Below the pieces are notes generated by a model. It ran no database searches, was not told the origin of the DNA, and was given only the letters and a program-made list of their open reading frames with translations. 64,000 nucleotides of DNA from Altimarinus sp964500515 (GTDB taxonomy: Bacteria; Patescibacteriota; Gracilibacteria; BD1-5; UBA6164), in the NCBI GenBank assembly GCA_964500515.1, contig CAZCNE010000001.1, positions 1 through 64,000 on the forward strand. The letters run 5' to 3'. Below, one piece after another: positions 32,945 to 43,036 of the stretch. The position numbers and the translations under genes are program-made. Position 1 is the stretch's first letter. Each line of letters starts with the position of its first letter.

Positions 32945-34213
32945 ATGCTAGCATTAAATTTGCCTTGATCTAAATCAATTACAAATAGAGATTTTGTTTT
33001 AGCTAGTTTAACGAGTTGACAAACAATTTTAGATTGAATTCTATTAAGTGATGATACTCATTATATGATGACAGCATTGAAAGATATTTGAGTAAAAATT
33101 GAACTTAACTGAAATAAAGCAATTATAAATTGATGAATTGAAAAATTGAAATGAGAAGGTAAAACTCTTTATATTTGACAATCTGGAACTTGTATGAGAT
33201 TTTTGACAGCTTTAATTATTTTAAATAAAATTTGAAATATTACTTTAACTTGAGAGCAAAGACTACTTGAAAGACCTATGTGAGATTTGCTTGATGCAAT
33301 GAAGCAAATGTGAATAAACTTTGAATCAAATTGAAATCTTCCACCTATAAAAGTATTTCCAAGTGAAATAAAAAATAATAAAATAAAGATGAATTGAACT
33401 TCTTCAAGCCAATTTTTTACGGCTCTTTTACAAATCGCTCCTTGTTTAGAAAATTGACTTGAAATAGAGGTTATTTGAGATATGGTAAGTAAACCTTATA
33501 TAGATTTGACAATAAATGAAATTAAAAAATTTGGTGCAAAAATAGAAAATGATAATTATAAATATTTTAAAGTATTGTCACAAAAATATAAATCTAGTAA
33601 TTTAATTGTTGAATGAGATGCATCAGCTCTTAGTTATATTGCAGCATTTATTTGCTTACATGGCTGAATTATAAAAATAACAAATCTTTGATCAAATTCA
33701 AAACAATGAGATTATAAATTTCTTGATGAATGTAAAATTTTTTGACTTGAATATGAAAGTGATGGAGAAACAACTACTTTAAATGCACCATGAATAAAAA
33801 ACATAAATTTAAATAAATATATAAATTATAAAATTGATTTTGAGTCTATGCCAGATGTAAGTATGACTTTTATGATTTTGAGTATTTTTTTACCTGGAAA
33901 AACAAAAATTACATGATTAAAAACACTTAATTTAAAAGAAAGTTTAAGAATTGATGCTATGAGAGATGAGTTAAGAAAAACTTGAATTGAAGTTGAAAGT
34001 GATGGAGAAAGTATTATAATAGGCGAGTATAATAAAATATTCAATGAAAAAGTTGATATACAAACATACAATGATCATAGAATTGCAATGAGTTTTTGAG
34101 TATTAAATGCATTTATTTGAAATTTAAATATACTAGATCCAAATTGTGTAGCAAAAACTTATCCAAAATTTTGGGAAGATTTAGAAATTTTAAAAAATAA
34201 GTTTATTAATTAA
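32945..34213 (+). CDS. aroA: EPSP synthase (3-phosphoshikimate 1-carboxyvinyltransferase)
   Basis: 422 aa. Motifs: LPGSKSITNRDFVLASL (phosphate and PEP site), IGQSGTCMRFLTALI, LTGEQRLLERPMGDLL, the central GTSSSQFFTALLQIAP, VEGDASALSYIAAF, SMPDVSMTFM, ESLRIDAMRDELRKTG and TYNDHRIAMSFGVLNA. It joins shikimate-3-phosphate to PEP. The GTCMRF form departs slightly from the usual GTAMRPL. A REP copy separates it from the PLP gene. Confidence 0.94.
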
Positions 34214-34223
34214 TTAAAATATT

Positions 34224-34460
34224 ATGGCAAAAAATAATTGGTTTGAAGAAGAAGAAAATACTACAATTGAAGTTAAAGATTGCAATGGTAATATATTAAG
34301 TGCTTGAGATACAGTTATAGCGATAAAAGATTTAAAAGTAAAATGAGCTCCTGATATAAAAAGATGAGATAAATTTCCAAAAATTAGATTAACAGATGAT
34401 CCAAATTTGATAGAATCAGGAAAAATGGTTTTAAAAACAGAATTTTTTAAGAAAATTTAA
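34224..34460 (+). CDS. PhnA-domain small protein
   Basis: 78 aa. DCNGNILSAGDTVIAIKDLKVKG, then IKRGDKFPKIRLT and ending MVLKTEFFKKI, matches the C-terminal SH3-like domain of PhnA/YjdM proteins, without the N-terminal zinc ribbon. The biochemical role of this family is unsettled. It starts eleven bases after aroA and is probably a passenger of the operon. Confidence 0.8.
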
Positions 34461-34464
34461 ATTT

Positions 34465-34977
34465 ATGTACAAATGACCTGAAAGAAAAAGTTTAAGAATG
34501 AAAAATTTTGATTATAATGAAAATGGGTATTATTTTGTGACAATTTGTACAAAAAATAGAGAAAATAAATTTGGTGAAATTGTTTGAACAGAGATGGTTT
34601 TGAATGAATATGGAGAGATTGTGGAGAATATTTTTTTAGAATTATCAGAACATTATGTAAATTGTAAATTAGATAAATATGTTGTAATGCCTAATCATTT
34701 CCATTGAATAATTATAATTGATAATACATATTTTGTAGGGAATGGTTTTAAACCATTCCCTAAAGATATAAAATTACATTGATTATCTGAAATCGTAAGA
34801 TGATTTAAAACATTTTCTTCTAGAAAAATAAATAATATTCAAAATGATTTCATCTTTTCCTGACAAAAATCTTTTTATGATAGAATTATCAGAAATGAAA
34901 AAGAATTATTAAAAATTAGAGAGTATATAGAAGAAAATCCTTTAAAATGGCATTTAGATAAGAATAATTTATTGTAA
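34465..34977 (+). CDS. REP-associated tyrosine transposase (RAYT, IS200/TnpA_REP family)
   Basis: 170 aa with the HUH motif as H78/H80 in VVMPNHFHGI, a nucleophile candidate Y138 in SFYDRIIRNEKE, and the family ending YIEENPLKWHLDK. RAYTs are single-copy domesticated Y1 transposases that recognise REP palindromes. REP copies lie on both sides and, remarkably, one lies inside this gene: residues 91-99 (VGNGFKPFP) are its in-frame translation. The gene starts four bases after the phnA stop, so it is carried inside the aro operon. Confidence 0.92.
34735..34763. repeat. REP palindrome, copy 3, inside the RAYT gene
   Basis: Same 29-base element as at 11050 except that the last base is A instead of C. 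It lies in frame within the RAYT coding region, between the HUH and tyrosine motifs. Confidence 0.9.
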
Positions 34978-34996
34978 TTTATATGTAAATTCTTAT

Positions 34997-35025
34997 GTAG
35001 GGAACGGTTTTAAACCATTCCCTAC
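34997..35025. repeat. REP palindrome, copy 4
   Basis: One substitution relative to copy 1 (GGGAACGG for GGGAATGG). It lies 20 bases after the RAYT stop and 70 bases before aroC. Confidence 0.9.
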
Positions 35026-35094
35026 GAAGACAAAATTAAAAACTGTATAAAATAGCAATATTTTTTTAAAAATTTATACTTTTAATCTTTATTT

Positions 35095-36165
35095 ATGAAC
35101 ACACACTGAACATTATTTAAAATAACAACTTTTTGAGAATCACATTGACCGAGCTTAGGAGTTGTAATTGACTGATTACCATCAAACTTTGAAATTGATT
35201 TAGAAAATATTTCAAAAGAATTGGGAAGAAGAAAACCATGACAAAGTATAATTACAAGCCAAAGAAAAGAAAATGATGAAGATTTTGAGATACTTTCTTG
35301 AGTTTTTGAAGGAAAATCAACAGGTCATCCTATCACAATTATTGTTAAAAATAATGATCAAAAATCAAAAGATTATAGCAATATAAAAGATTTGTTTCGC
35401 CCAAATCATGCAGACTTAACATATTTTTTAAAATACACAAATAGAGATTATAGATGATGATGAAGAAGTAGTGGAAGAGAAACATTATCGAGAGTTATAG
35501 TCTGAGCTATAGCAAAACAATACTTAAAAGAAAAATATTGAATTGAATTTTATGCTTATACAAAACAAATTTGAGAATACAAAGCTGAAAAAATAGATTT
35601 TAGTTTTATAGAAAAAAATATACTTAGAACAGCTGATGAAAAAATAGCTCCAAAAATGATAAAATATGTAGAAGATATAAGAAATGAAGGAAATAGTGTA
35701 GGATGAATAATAGAATGTGTAATAAAAAATCCACCAGCTTGAATTTGAGAGCCAGTTTTTGATAAAATAAAATCAAGATTTGCTTTAAGTATGCTTTCAA
35801 TTTGATGAGTACTAGGTTTTGAATACTGAGCTTGATTTGATACAGTAAACTTAACTTGAAAAACGTATAATGAATGATTTCTAAATAAAAACTGAAAAAT
35901 AGTTTCAAAAAATAACAGATATTGATGAATTTTATGATGAATTTCAACTTGAGAAGATATAATTTTTAGAATAGCAGTTAAACCAACTTCAAGTATTTAC
36001 TCAAAACAAAAAACAGTAAACATAGATTTGGAAGAAATAGATTTTCAAATTCGTTGAAGACATGATCCGTGTATTCTTCCTAGACTTGTACCAGTTGTTG
36101 AAGCTATGAGTGCAATAGATTTACTTGATTTAATTTTGATAAATAATTCAAAAAAAGATATATAA
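35095..36165 (+). CDS. aroC: Chorismate synthase
   Basis: 356 aa, the last step to chorismate (FMN-dependent phosphate elimination). Motifs: TTFGESHGPSLGVVIDGLPS, DFEILSGVFEGKSTGHPI, DYRGGGRSSGRETLSRVIVGAIA, FGYGAG-like segment GFEYGAGF, NKNGKIVSKNNRYGGILGGISTGEDI and RGRHDPCILPRLVPVVEAM. It ends the first aromatic transcription unit; the second leader begins 57 bases later. Confidence 0.95.
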
Positions 36166-36172
36166 AATGTTT

Positions 36173-36205
36173 TTGACAAAGCGATTTTTATAAATAATAT
36201 ATACT
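36173..36205 (+). promoter_or_regulatory. Putative promoter of the Phe/Tyr unit
   Basis: TTGACA at 36173-36178 and AT-rich -10 candidates AATATA (36196-36201) or TATACT (36200-36205). The former gives a 17-bp spacer. Confidence 0.4.
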
Positions 36206-36221
36206 TATAAGCAGATAAATT

Positions 36222-36290
36222 ATGAAATATTTAAACACTACATTCTTTTTTTACTTTTATATCTTTCAAAAATTTGAAGGTTTATTTTAG
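36222..36290 (+). CDS. Aromatic leader peptide 2 (attenuator)
   Basis: A 22-residue frame containing TFFFYFYIFQKF; ten of 22 residues are Phe or Tyr, mostly in the run at 8-15. It precedes the PheRS, chorismate mutase, pheA and tyrA genes. It is a second, diverged version of the leader at 23773, with the Phe/Tyr codons again just before the first hairpin arm (CTTTCAAA). The stop TAG is at 36288. Confidence 0.85.
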   Translation: MKYLNTTFFFYFYIFQKFEGLF

Positions 36291-36340
36291 TGTATAAAAT
36301 ATTTAATTTAGATAAATCCTTCAGAAAAGAAGGATTTTTT
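36263..36340 (+). promoter_or_regulatory. Attenuator RNA of the PheRS/pheA/tyrA unit, with terminator
   Basis: Segment 1 (36263-36269) pairs with segment 2 (36274-36280), both inside the leader frame. Segment 2 extended, GAAGGTTTAT (36276-36285), pairs with segment 3, ATAAATCCTTC (36312-36322), as ten base pairs with one bulge. Segment 3, AAATCCTTC (36314-36322), pairs perfectly with segment 4, GAAGGATTT (36329-36337), followed by T residues, giving an intrinsic terminator. The logic is the same as at 23813. Confidence 0.85.
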
Positions 36341-36359
36341 ATTTTTTAATTTATAAATT

Positions 36360-37583
36360 ATGAACAAAGAAGACCAAAAATATTTAAAATATTTAGAAGA
36401 AAATCTTAAAAAATCTGATTTAAGCGAAAGTCAAAAAGCTTATTATAAAAGAATTCTTAGAGTTTGTAATATGCCAGATTTGACCAAAGTTAAATGAAAT
36501 CCTGTAAATATGATTGTTGATAGGGTTGTTTGTAGTGATTATTATAAAGATTTTGATATTTTTTATTCTCCTGAAATTGTTAAAGAATTTGAAACTTTTG
36601 ATTTATTTTATTTTCCTGATAATCATGTAGCTAGAAGACCAAGTGATAGTTATTTTCTTTATAAAAGCGAAGATAAAGACAAAAATTTACTTCTTCGTCC
36701 ACATACAACTGTTATGTGGTATCATTATTTGAAAAATGAATGACTAAAAAAATTAGAAAATTCTTGAGAAATAAAAGTTTTGTCTTACTGAAAAACTTAT
36801 AGAGTTGATGAACTTGATAAAACTCACCATGAGTGTTTTCATCAAATTGATGGATTAAAAATATCTTTAAAGCAAAAAGAAATTATAAATCAAGATACTT
36901 TGAAAGATGTTTTGTCCAAAACTATAAAAGCACTTTTTTGAGAAAAAGCTGAATATAGATTTAATCTTGATAGTTTTCCTTATACTAAGGATAGTTTAGA
37001 AGTTGAAGTAAAAAATGGTGATAAATGGCTTGAAGTACTTTGAGCTTGAGTTGTAAAATGAGAGGTCTTGGAAAAACTTTGAATTGATTCAAATCTATAT
37101 AACGGATGGGCCTTTTGATTTTGAATAGAAAGACTTGCTATGGCTCTTAAAAAAATTCCAGATATTAGGATATTTTGGAGTCAAGATAAAAGAATATTAT
37201 CTCAATGGGGAAATTTAGAAATTCCATACAAAGAAATTAGCTTGTTTCCTCCTGTTTATAAAGACATAAGCATAATTGTCCCAAAACAAAAGTTTATTAT
37301 TGATGAAAATGAATTAGAAGAAATAAAATTAACTCGTGAAACTGAATCAAATTTTTTTGCTATAACTTGAATTATTAGAGATTTATGAGAAACTTTGATA
37401 GAAGAAGTGAAGATAATTGATAATTTTATTGATGATGAAAAATTTGGAAAAAACAAAAAATCAATTACAATAAGTATCACTTTTAGGTCAATTGAAAGGA
37501 CTCTTACAAACGAAGAAATAAATAAAATTTATTTTGAAATAAGAGAAAAACTTACAAAAGATTTAGGATATGAACTTAGATAA
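36360..37583 (+). CDS. pheS: Single-chain (mitochondrial-type) phenylalanyl-tRNA synthetase
   Basis: 407 aa. The catalytic core resembles PheS: class II motif segment LLRPHTTVMW (about 112-121), the amino-acid pocket THHECFHQIDGL, and motif 3 GWAFGFGIERLAMAL (from 249) with IPDIRIFWSQDKR. Residues from about 298 form an FDX-ACB anticodon-binding domain (FPPVYKDISIIV, then FAITGIIRDLGETLIEEVKI), which in normal bacteria ends the separate PheT chain. Core plus FDX-ACB in one chain is the mitochondrial layout. It follows a Phe/Tyr attenuator, which makes it a sensible target of Phe-tRNA-level control. No pheT lies in this window. Confidence 0.9.
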
Positions 37584-37630
37584 TTAAAAATGGAAAAATT
37601 ATTTTAATATTTATTATATAATACTTTTTT

Positions 37631-37891
37631 ATGGATGATTTAGAAATATTTAGACAAGAAATTGATGAAGTTGACAAAGAACTTATTGATTTACTTCACA
37701 AAAGATTTACTCTTGCAAATAAAATTGGTAAATACAAAAAAGAAAAAAATATGCCAGCTTTACAACCAGAGAGATGGAAAGAAGTTTTGAAATCAAGAAA
37801 AAAATATGCAAAAATGATTTGAGTTAGCGAAAAATGAATTGAAGATATTTGGAACACAATTCATATTTATTCATTAGAGCAAGAAAAATAA
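37631..37891 (+). CDS. aroQ: Chorismate mutase (AroQ type)
   Basis: 86 aa, all-helical. FRQEIDEVDKELIDLLHKRFTLANKIGKYKKEKNM has the AroQ active-site arginines/lysines, followed by PERWKEVLKSRKKYA and the third helix. It converts chorismate to prephenate. It stands alone rather than fused to prephenate dehydratase or dehydrogenase, and is followed two bases later by pheA. Confidence 0.92.
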
Positions 37892-37893
37892 TT

Positions 37894-38721
37894 ATGAAAA
37901 TATACTATCAATGATTTCCATGAGCTTATTCTCATGAAGTTTCTTTAAAAATATCAAAAGAACTTGATATAAAAAAAGAAAATATTATTTGAGTTAAGAA
38001 TTTTAAAAGCGTGTTTGATGAGATAAAAAAATCTTGAATTTGAGTTTTACCGATAGAAAATTCTTATGCTTGATCGATTCACGAAAATTTTTATCATCTT
38101 ATTTCATGAAGTTATGAAATATTTTGAGAAGTTTATCTTGATATAAATCATTTTTTGCTTTCAAATACAAAAAATATAAAAGATATAAAAAAAGTTTATT
38201 CTCATCCTCAGGCCTTGGCTCAGTGTAATAATTTTTTAAATAACTATTGATTTGACTTGGTTTCATATTGAGATACTTCAGGTGCTGCAAAGTATGTAAG
38301 TGAAAGCAAAGACAAAACAATCGCATCAGTTTCATCAAAAATTTGTGCTTCTATTTATAACTTAAATATTTTAGAAGAACATATTCAAGATCAAAAGTGA
38401 AATACAACAAGATTTTTTGTAGTTGTATCAAAAGATTTTTATAAAAAAAATAAAGAGAAATTAAAGTTGAAAAAAAATTGAAAAGTATCAATAAGTTTTA
38501 GAACAAAAGATACGCCAGCAGCACTTTATAAATGTCTTTGAGCATTTGCTACAAGATTTATAAATCTATCAAAAATTGAATCACTTCCTTCTCACAAAAA
38601 TAGATTTGAATATATTTTTTGGATAGATTTTGAGATTCTTCAAGACAATAAAATAATCAAAGATGCACTTGAAGAGCTAAAATTTTTTTCTAATGATTTA
38701 AAAATTTTGTGAGAATATTAG
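37894..38721 (+). CDS. pheA: Prephenate dehydratase with ACT domain
   Basis: 275 aa. The catalytic part shows YQGFPGAYSHE, LPIENSYAGSIHEN, SHPQALAQC, DTSGAAKYV, ASVSSKICASIYNL and the GNTTRFFVV motif. The C-terminal ACT domain (from about 188; FRTKDTPAALYKCLGAFA and NLSKIESLPS) is the Phe-binding feedback site. It makes phenylpyruvate for phenylalanine. Confidence 0.95.
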
Positions 38722-38763
38722 CTAATGAATTATGAAAAGTTTTAATCGTTTTAATATTTATTT

Positions 38764-39603
38764 ATGAAAATAGTAATTATAGGTTGAACTTGAGTTTTTT
38801 GACAGTTTTGGAAAACATATTTTGAAAAAAAATGATTAGAAGTAATTATTTCATCAAGAACCACCGAAATTAAACCAAAAGATGCCGTAAAGCAAGGAAA
38901 TATAATTATTTTTTGTTTAAGTATTAGAAATACAAAAAATGTAATAAAAGAAATTATTCCATATATTTCCAAAAATAAACTTGTAATGGATTTTACAGGG
39001 ATAAAATCGCAATCAATAAAAGAATTAAAAAAATATAATTTGTGAGAAGTTGTTTGAACTCATCCTATGTTTTGACCAAAAATTCTTTCAATAAAAAATC
39101 AAAATATAGCTTTTGATCCTATAAAACCATGAAAAATATGGAAAAAAATTTATGATATGTGGAAAAAAGATTGAGCAAATCTTATACAAATAGATTCAAA
39201 AAAGCATGATGAAATAGTTTCTATAGTTCAATCTACAGTTCATTTTATGAATTTATTTTTAGGTCATATTTTAAAAGAAAGGTGAATAAATATTCAAGAA
39301 GTTGTAGATATTTGAACTCCAAACTCTAGGATGCAAATGCTTGTTTTGGCTAGATTTCTTAATCAAAATGCAAGTTTATACACAGATATGCAATTTTATA
39401 ATGATTATTATAAAAAAGAAATTTTACCTCAACTTGGTTTAACAATGAATACTTTGAAAAAAATGATCAAAAATAATGATATAGAAAAGTTTGAAAAAGA
39501 ATACAATGATATAAAAGAATATATATGACAAGATTTTCTTGATAAATCTTTAAGTATTTCTCAGATTGTTGATAAAGAAGTAAAAAAGATGATAAAAAAT
39601 TAG
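38764..39603 (+). CDS. tyrA: Prephenate dehydrogenase
   Basis: 279 aa. The NAD-binding fold opens VIIGGTGVFGQFWKTYF. FCLSIRNTKNVI, MDFTGIKS and the prephenate-site motif VVGTHPMFGPK follow, with helical dimerisation residues from about 160. It makes hydroxyphenylpyruvate for tyrosine. No aminotransferase for the final step is in the window. It converges with the next gene and their stop codons overlap. Confidence 0.94.
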
Positions 39604-40961
39604 ATATTTTCAGCTTTGATTTCACTTATACTTTTGTTTTCTTTCAAATCTTTAAATTCAGTTTTCACATTTTTTCTGATAAATTGAAAATTACCATTGT
39701 ATTTGTATAATTTTTTATTATTTCTATCAAATATATATAAAGCTTTTCAATCAACAGTAAAACAAGGAAATGATTTTTCATCAAGTCAAAAATATTGGGT
39801 TGAGTTAACATTTTTTATTAATATACTTTCTCACATTTCTCATTTCATTGGGAAAAATAAATGTATATTATCTTTAGTTCTAGTAACTAAATAACATCAT
39901 TTTTCAATATTTTCAACAAAAGCATATTTTCATAATTTTAATGCTCTAAAAAATCATTCAGAAACTCTTTTTATGTTTTTTAGGTATGGTATTTCTTCAA
40001 GTTTTGAATTTATTATTTCATAATAATTTATTCAAGTTTGAGTTTGTATTTTTAATAAATCAATAATATCTTTTATACTTTTTATCTCATATCAATTAAT
40101 ATGAGTAAAATTTTTATTAAAGTCATCTCAAATCACATCTAAATCAATTTTTTCACTTTCTGGATTTTTTTTACTGGCAAAATTTAGTCAAAATTTATTT
40201 ACAATTTTATCATATTCTTTACCTGATATATCACTTCAAATACTATTAAAAAGTATTGTTTTTTTATTTCCATTAATTGTATTGTAAATTAAATCTCAAT
40301 TAGAAAAAATTTGTTCAGGAACTCATTTTATATCATTTATACTTTGTATAATTTCAAAATTTTCTCAATTAAATTTTATAAATTCTCAAGTATTTCATTT
40401 TATACATAAAAATATACTATTTCTTAAATAACGAATATTTGAATAAATTACTTCAGAGCTAATTATTTTATTTTTATCTTGCACAATTAATCAATAAGAT
40501 TTTTCAGCTTGAAACTTAAAAAATTTTTTAGAACTATCTAGATCTTTTTCTTTGATTTCACTTGAAATATTATCTATCTGAAAATCAGTAACAAAAGGAT
40601 AATTTTTTAGTTCTTCTAAAACTTTTTCTATAAATTTGCTTGAATCATTATTTCAGTCTTTATTTTTTAAAAAAGAATTAACAAAATCTTTATTAGTATC
40701 ACCAACAAGCAAATATAGTTTGGAAAATATATTTTGTCATAATTTTTGGTTTTTTTCATTCTCAAAAAAATTTATTAACTTATCTATATTTTTCTTGCTT
40801 ATGGGAAAATTTTTTGTATAATCATTATAATATTTTATGCATTCTTCAGATATTAACAATAATATTTTTTCAGTTATTCAAGAAGTTTTAACATTCTCAA
40901 AACTTTGACAAACCTGCATTTGTTCTTGAGCTTCTCTAATATTTTTAGTATTTATACTCAT
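39600..40961 (-). CDS. Hypothetical protein, 453 aa
   Basis: A soluble Asn/Lys/Ile-rich protein with no signal peptide. The C-terminal half contains repeated short beta-like segments (NTINGNKKTILFNS, GCYLVTRTKDNIHLFF, KALYIFDRNNKKLYKYNG) that could form blades of a propeller. The neighbouring 310-aa gene has a similar composition and shares the phrase '...IFDEKG/ILLDKTGGAIRN' style, so the two may be a functional pair. I recognise no family. Confidence 0.6.
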
Positions 40962-41015
40962 ATTTTTAATTAATTAAATCCATAAAGTTATATAACAAAA
41001 TATAAAAGTTAACAA

Positions 41016-41948
41016 TTACTTTAAAAATTCAACTATATCACTGTATGATTTTATTTCTTTTATTTTTGATCGAAATAATCAATATTTAATAATTCATTTT
41101 TCTTCTATATATAAATTTGGTTTTTTAAATGCTTTTATGTTTGTGTGTCAAATCAATAAAAGTATTTCTCTATTTAAACAAAAAGAAGCAATTCATTTTT
41201 CTTTTAAATTTTTTATAAAATCATTATAAGTACCAAAAGAAAATGGACTAAAACCTATTTTTTTTCATCTTATAACTTCTCTTATTTCTCCTTCATATAT
41301 TTCAGGATTTAAATTTATCTTACTTGAATTTCTATTTCTTATAGCTCATCAAGTTTTATCTAACAAAATCATAGCTTGTTTTCAATTATAGTATTCTACA
41401 AAAATAGGATTTCAATCATGTAATAAATCACTTAAATCACATCAAAACAAGAAACTTTTTACCTCACGAAAAATTTCTATTTCTGATCATTTCTCATCAA
41501 AAATTTTACATCATTTCTCATCAAAAATAATTCTATATTTTCAACTTTTAAATTCTTTTTCATTTAAAATTATATATGGATAATTATCTAATTTATTAAC
41601 TATATAATTAATAAAATCTTCAATATTATAATCTCAATTTTTTTCCAACAAAAAATCATTTAGGAATTTTTCACCTAACCTAAAAAGAAGAATGTTTTCT
41701 ATTAAAACATCTCTTACAATGATATTTTTTTCATTGCAAAAAATATTTTTTAAAATAGAAATTTCTGAATTAGATAAAGCTTGATTTTCTATAAAATTTT
41801 TAAATATATTATATAGTTTAGAAAAATCTTTTACCGTTACTATACCATTAACTAGTTCATTTACACTAGTTTTTGCATTATTTATTTCAGTAGTATAATC
41901 GTCCTCTGAATCAATTCATTCTCTTGGAGCGTTAGAAAAGTTTTTCAT
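41016..41948 (-). CDS. Hypothetical protein, 310 aa
   Basis: It lies upstream of the 453-aa gene on the same strand with a 54-base gap, so it is probably in one transcript. No membrane segment. Short beta-rich segments such as KYRIIFDEKGCKIFDEKGSEIEI and VEYYNGKQAMILLDKTGG recall those of its neighbour. The N-terminus (NAPREGIDSEDDYTTEINNAK) is charged and helical. The function is unknown. Confidence 0.6.
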
Positions 41949-42071
41949 ACTTGATATTTAATAAATTATTTATATATATAAATTCATATAGATTATAAAT
42001 AATTAATCATAAAAGTCAATTTAAATTTATGTATAGATTTTAAAAAATTATACAATTTATTTTTTCTAATT

Positions 42072-42387
42072 TTGGACTTAACAGAATACAAAAAAGATTA
42101 TAAAGAAGCAACAGATTCTAGTGTTTATCCTAAACCAGAAACAAATAGTATAAATACAACAACAACTACAACAAATATCTTAACAGAAAAAGAAAAAATA
42201 AGACAAGAGCAGATAAATACTCTTCATAATGTGTTGGATAATTATTTTACTAAAAAAAGTATATTATGAAGAAAAAAGAATTCTTTTAGTTTCTAGTTTG
42301 CAAGAATTAGTTTAAAAAAGAATTGATAGAGAATTAAATGAAGCAAAAAAAGAACTTTATAAGTTGCTTTATGATGCTTATAATTAA
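42072..42387 (+). pseudogene. Decayed small gene with frameshift and internal stop
   Basis: A frame opening at TTG 42072 reads a Lys/Glu/Thr-rich segment (with NTTTTTTNILTEKEKIRQEQ) until the A7 run near 42250. Dropping one A continues into YYEEKRILLVSSLQELV, then a TAA, after which the same frame resumes as KRIDRELNEAKKELYKLLYDAYN to TAA 42387. No ATG is seen. It looks like a relic; the family is unknown. Confidence 0.45.
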
Positions 42388-42543
42388 TTTTAAAATCTCA
42401 CTTCTACTAAAAATTCATCGTCTTTTACTAGCGGATTTATATCAAATTTGTTTAAATTTACTATTTTTATTTAAATATATTTTTTGCAAAATGTAAAAAA
42501 TATGTTATAACTACTTTACTTTAAATTTTAATAATTTAAAAAT
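42388..42543 (-). other. Intergenic stretch with a possible gene-end remnant
   Basis: On the minus strand a 26-codon stretch ending at 42389 reads IVNLNKFDINPLVKDDEFLVEVRF before a TAA, without a start. It may be the tail of a lost gene. Nothing else is visible. Confidence 0.25.
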
Positions 42544-42930
42544 ATGGATGAATTTAATATATGAACTAGTCTTGATGAAAATTATGAAGATATAACATCC
42601 TTTGATAGAACTATGTTTTTAGCTAATCCGATGAGAGCTATGAAATTAGCTGAATTTCTTTCTTATTTTTCAGAATTTGGTTGAATGAGGGAAAAATTAA
42701 TGAAAGCTAGTAAAGATAGTTGATTTTGGAAAATAGTTGATGCTTTTAAATTTCCTCATTCAAAAGGTTATAAAAATTTTTGAAAAGCTAATTTATCAAA
42801 ACCTATAAATGATTTTTTAGATGAATTAGAAAAAAATCTTTTCAATATTTTTTATTACAATGTATGAAATCTCAAGAAATATTTTGTACATTGTATTTTT
42901 TATGTGCGTTTGAATTTAAAAAATATTTAA
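42544..42930 (+). CDS. Hypothetical protein, 128 aa
   Basis: MDEFNIGTSLDENYEDI opens an acidic N-terminus, followed by a helical Met-rich middle (MFLANPMRAMKLAEFLSYFSEFG) and an aromatic, hydrophobic tail (NIFYYNVGNLKKYFVHCIFYV) that might be a membrane segment or the result of a late frameshift. No family is recognised. Confidence 0.5.
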
Positions 42931-43036
42931 TCTTATTTTTAATTTTCAAAAATTTCATATATATAAACTTAAAATTATTTTTTGTAAATTTAAATTATTA
43001 TTTATAATTAAAGTAGTTTAAAAATATATTAAATTT

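Noticed and set aside
34735..34763. VGNGFKPFP as a functional motif of the RAYT protein
   Set aside because: The same 29 bases occur three more times outside genes, so the peptide is the translation of a REP insertion.
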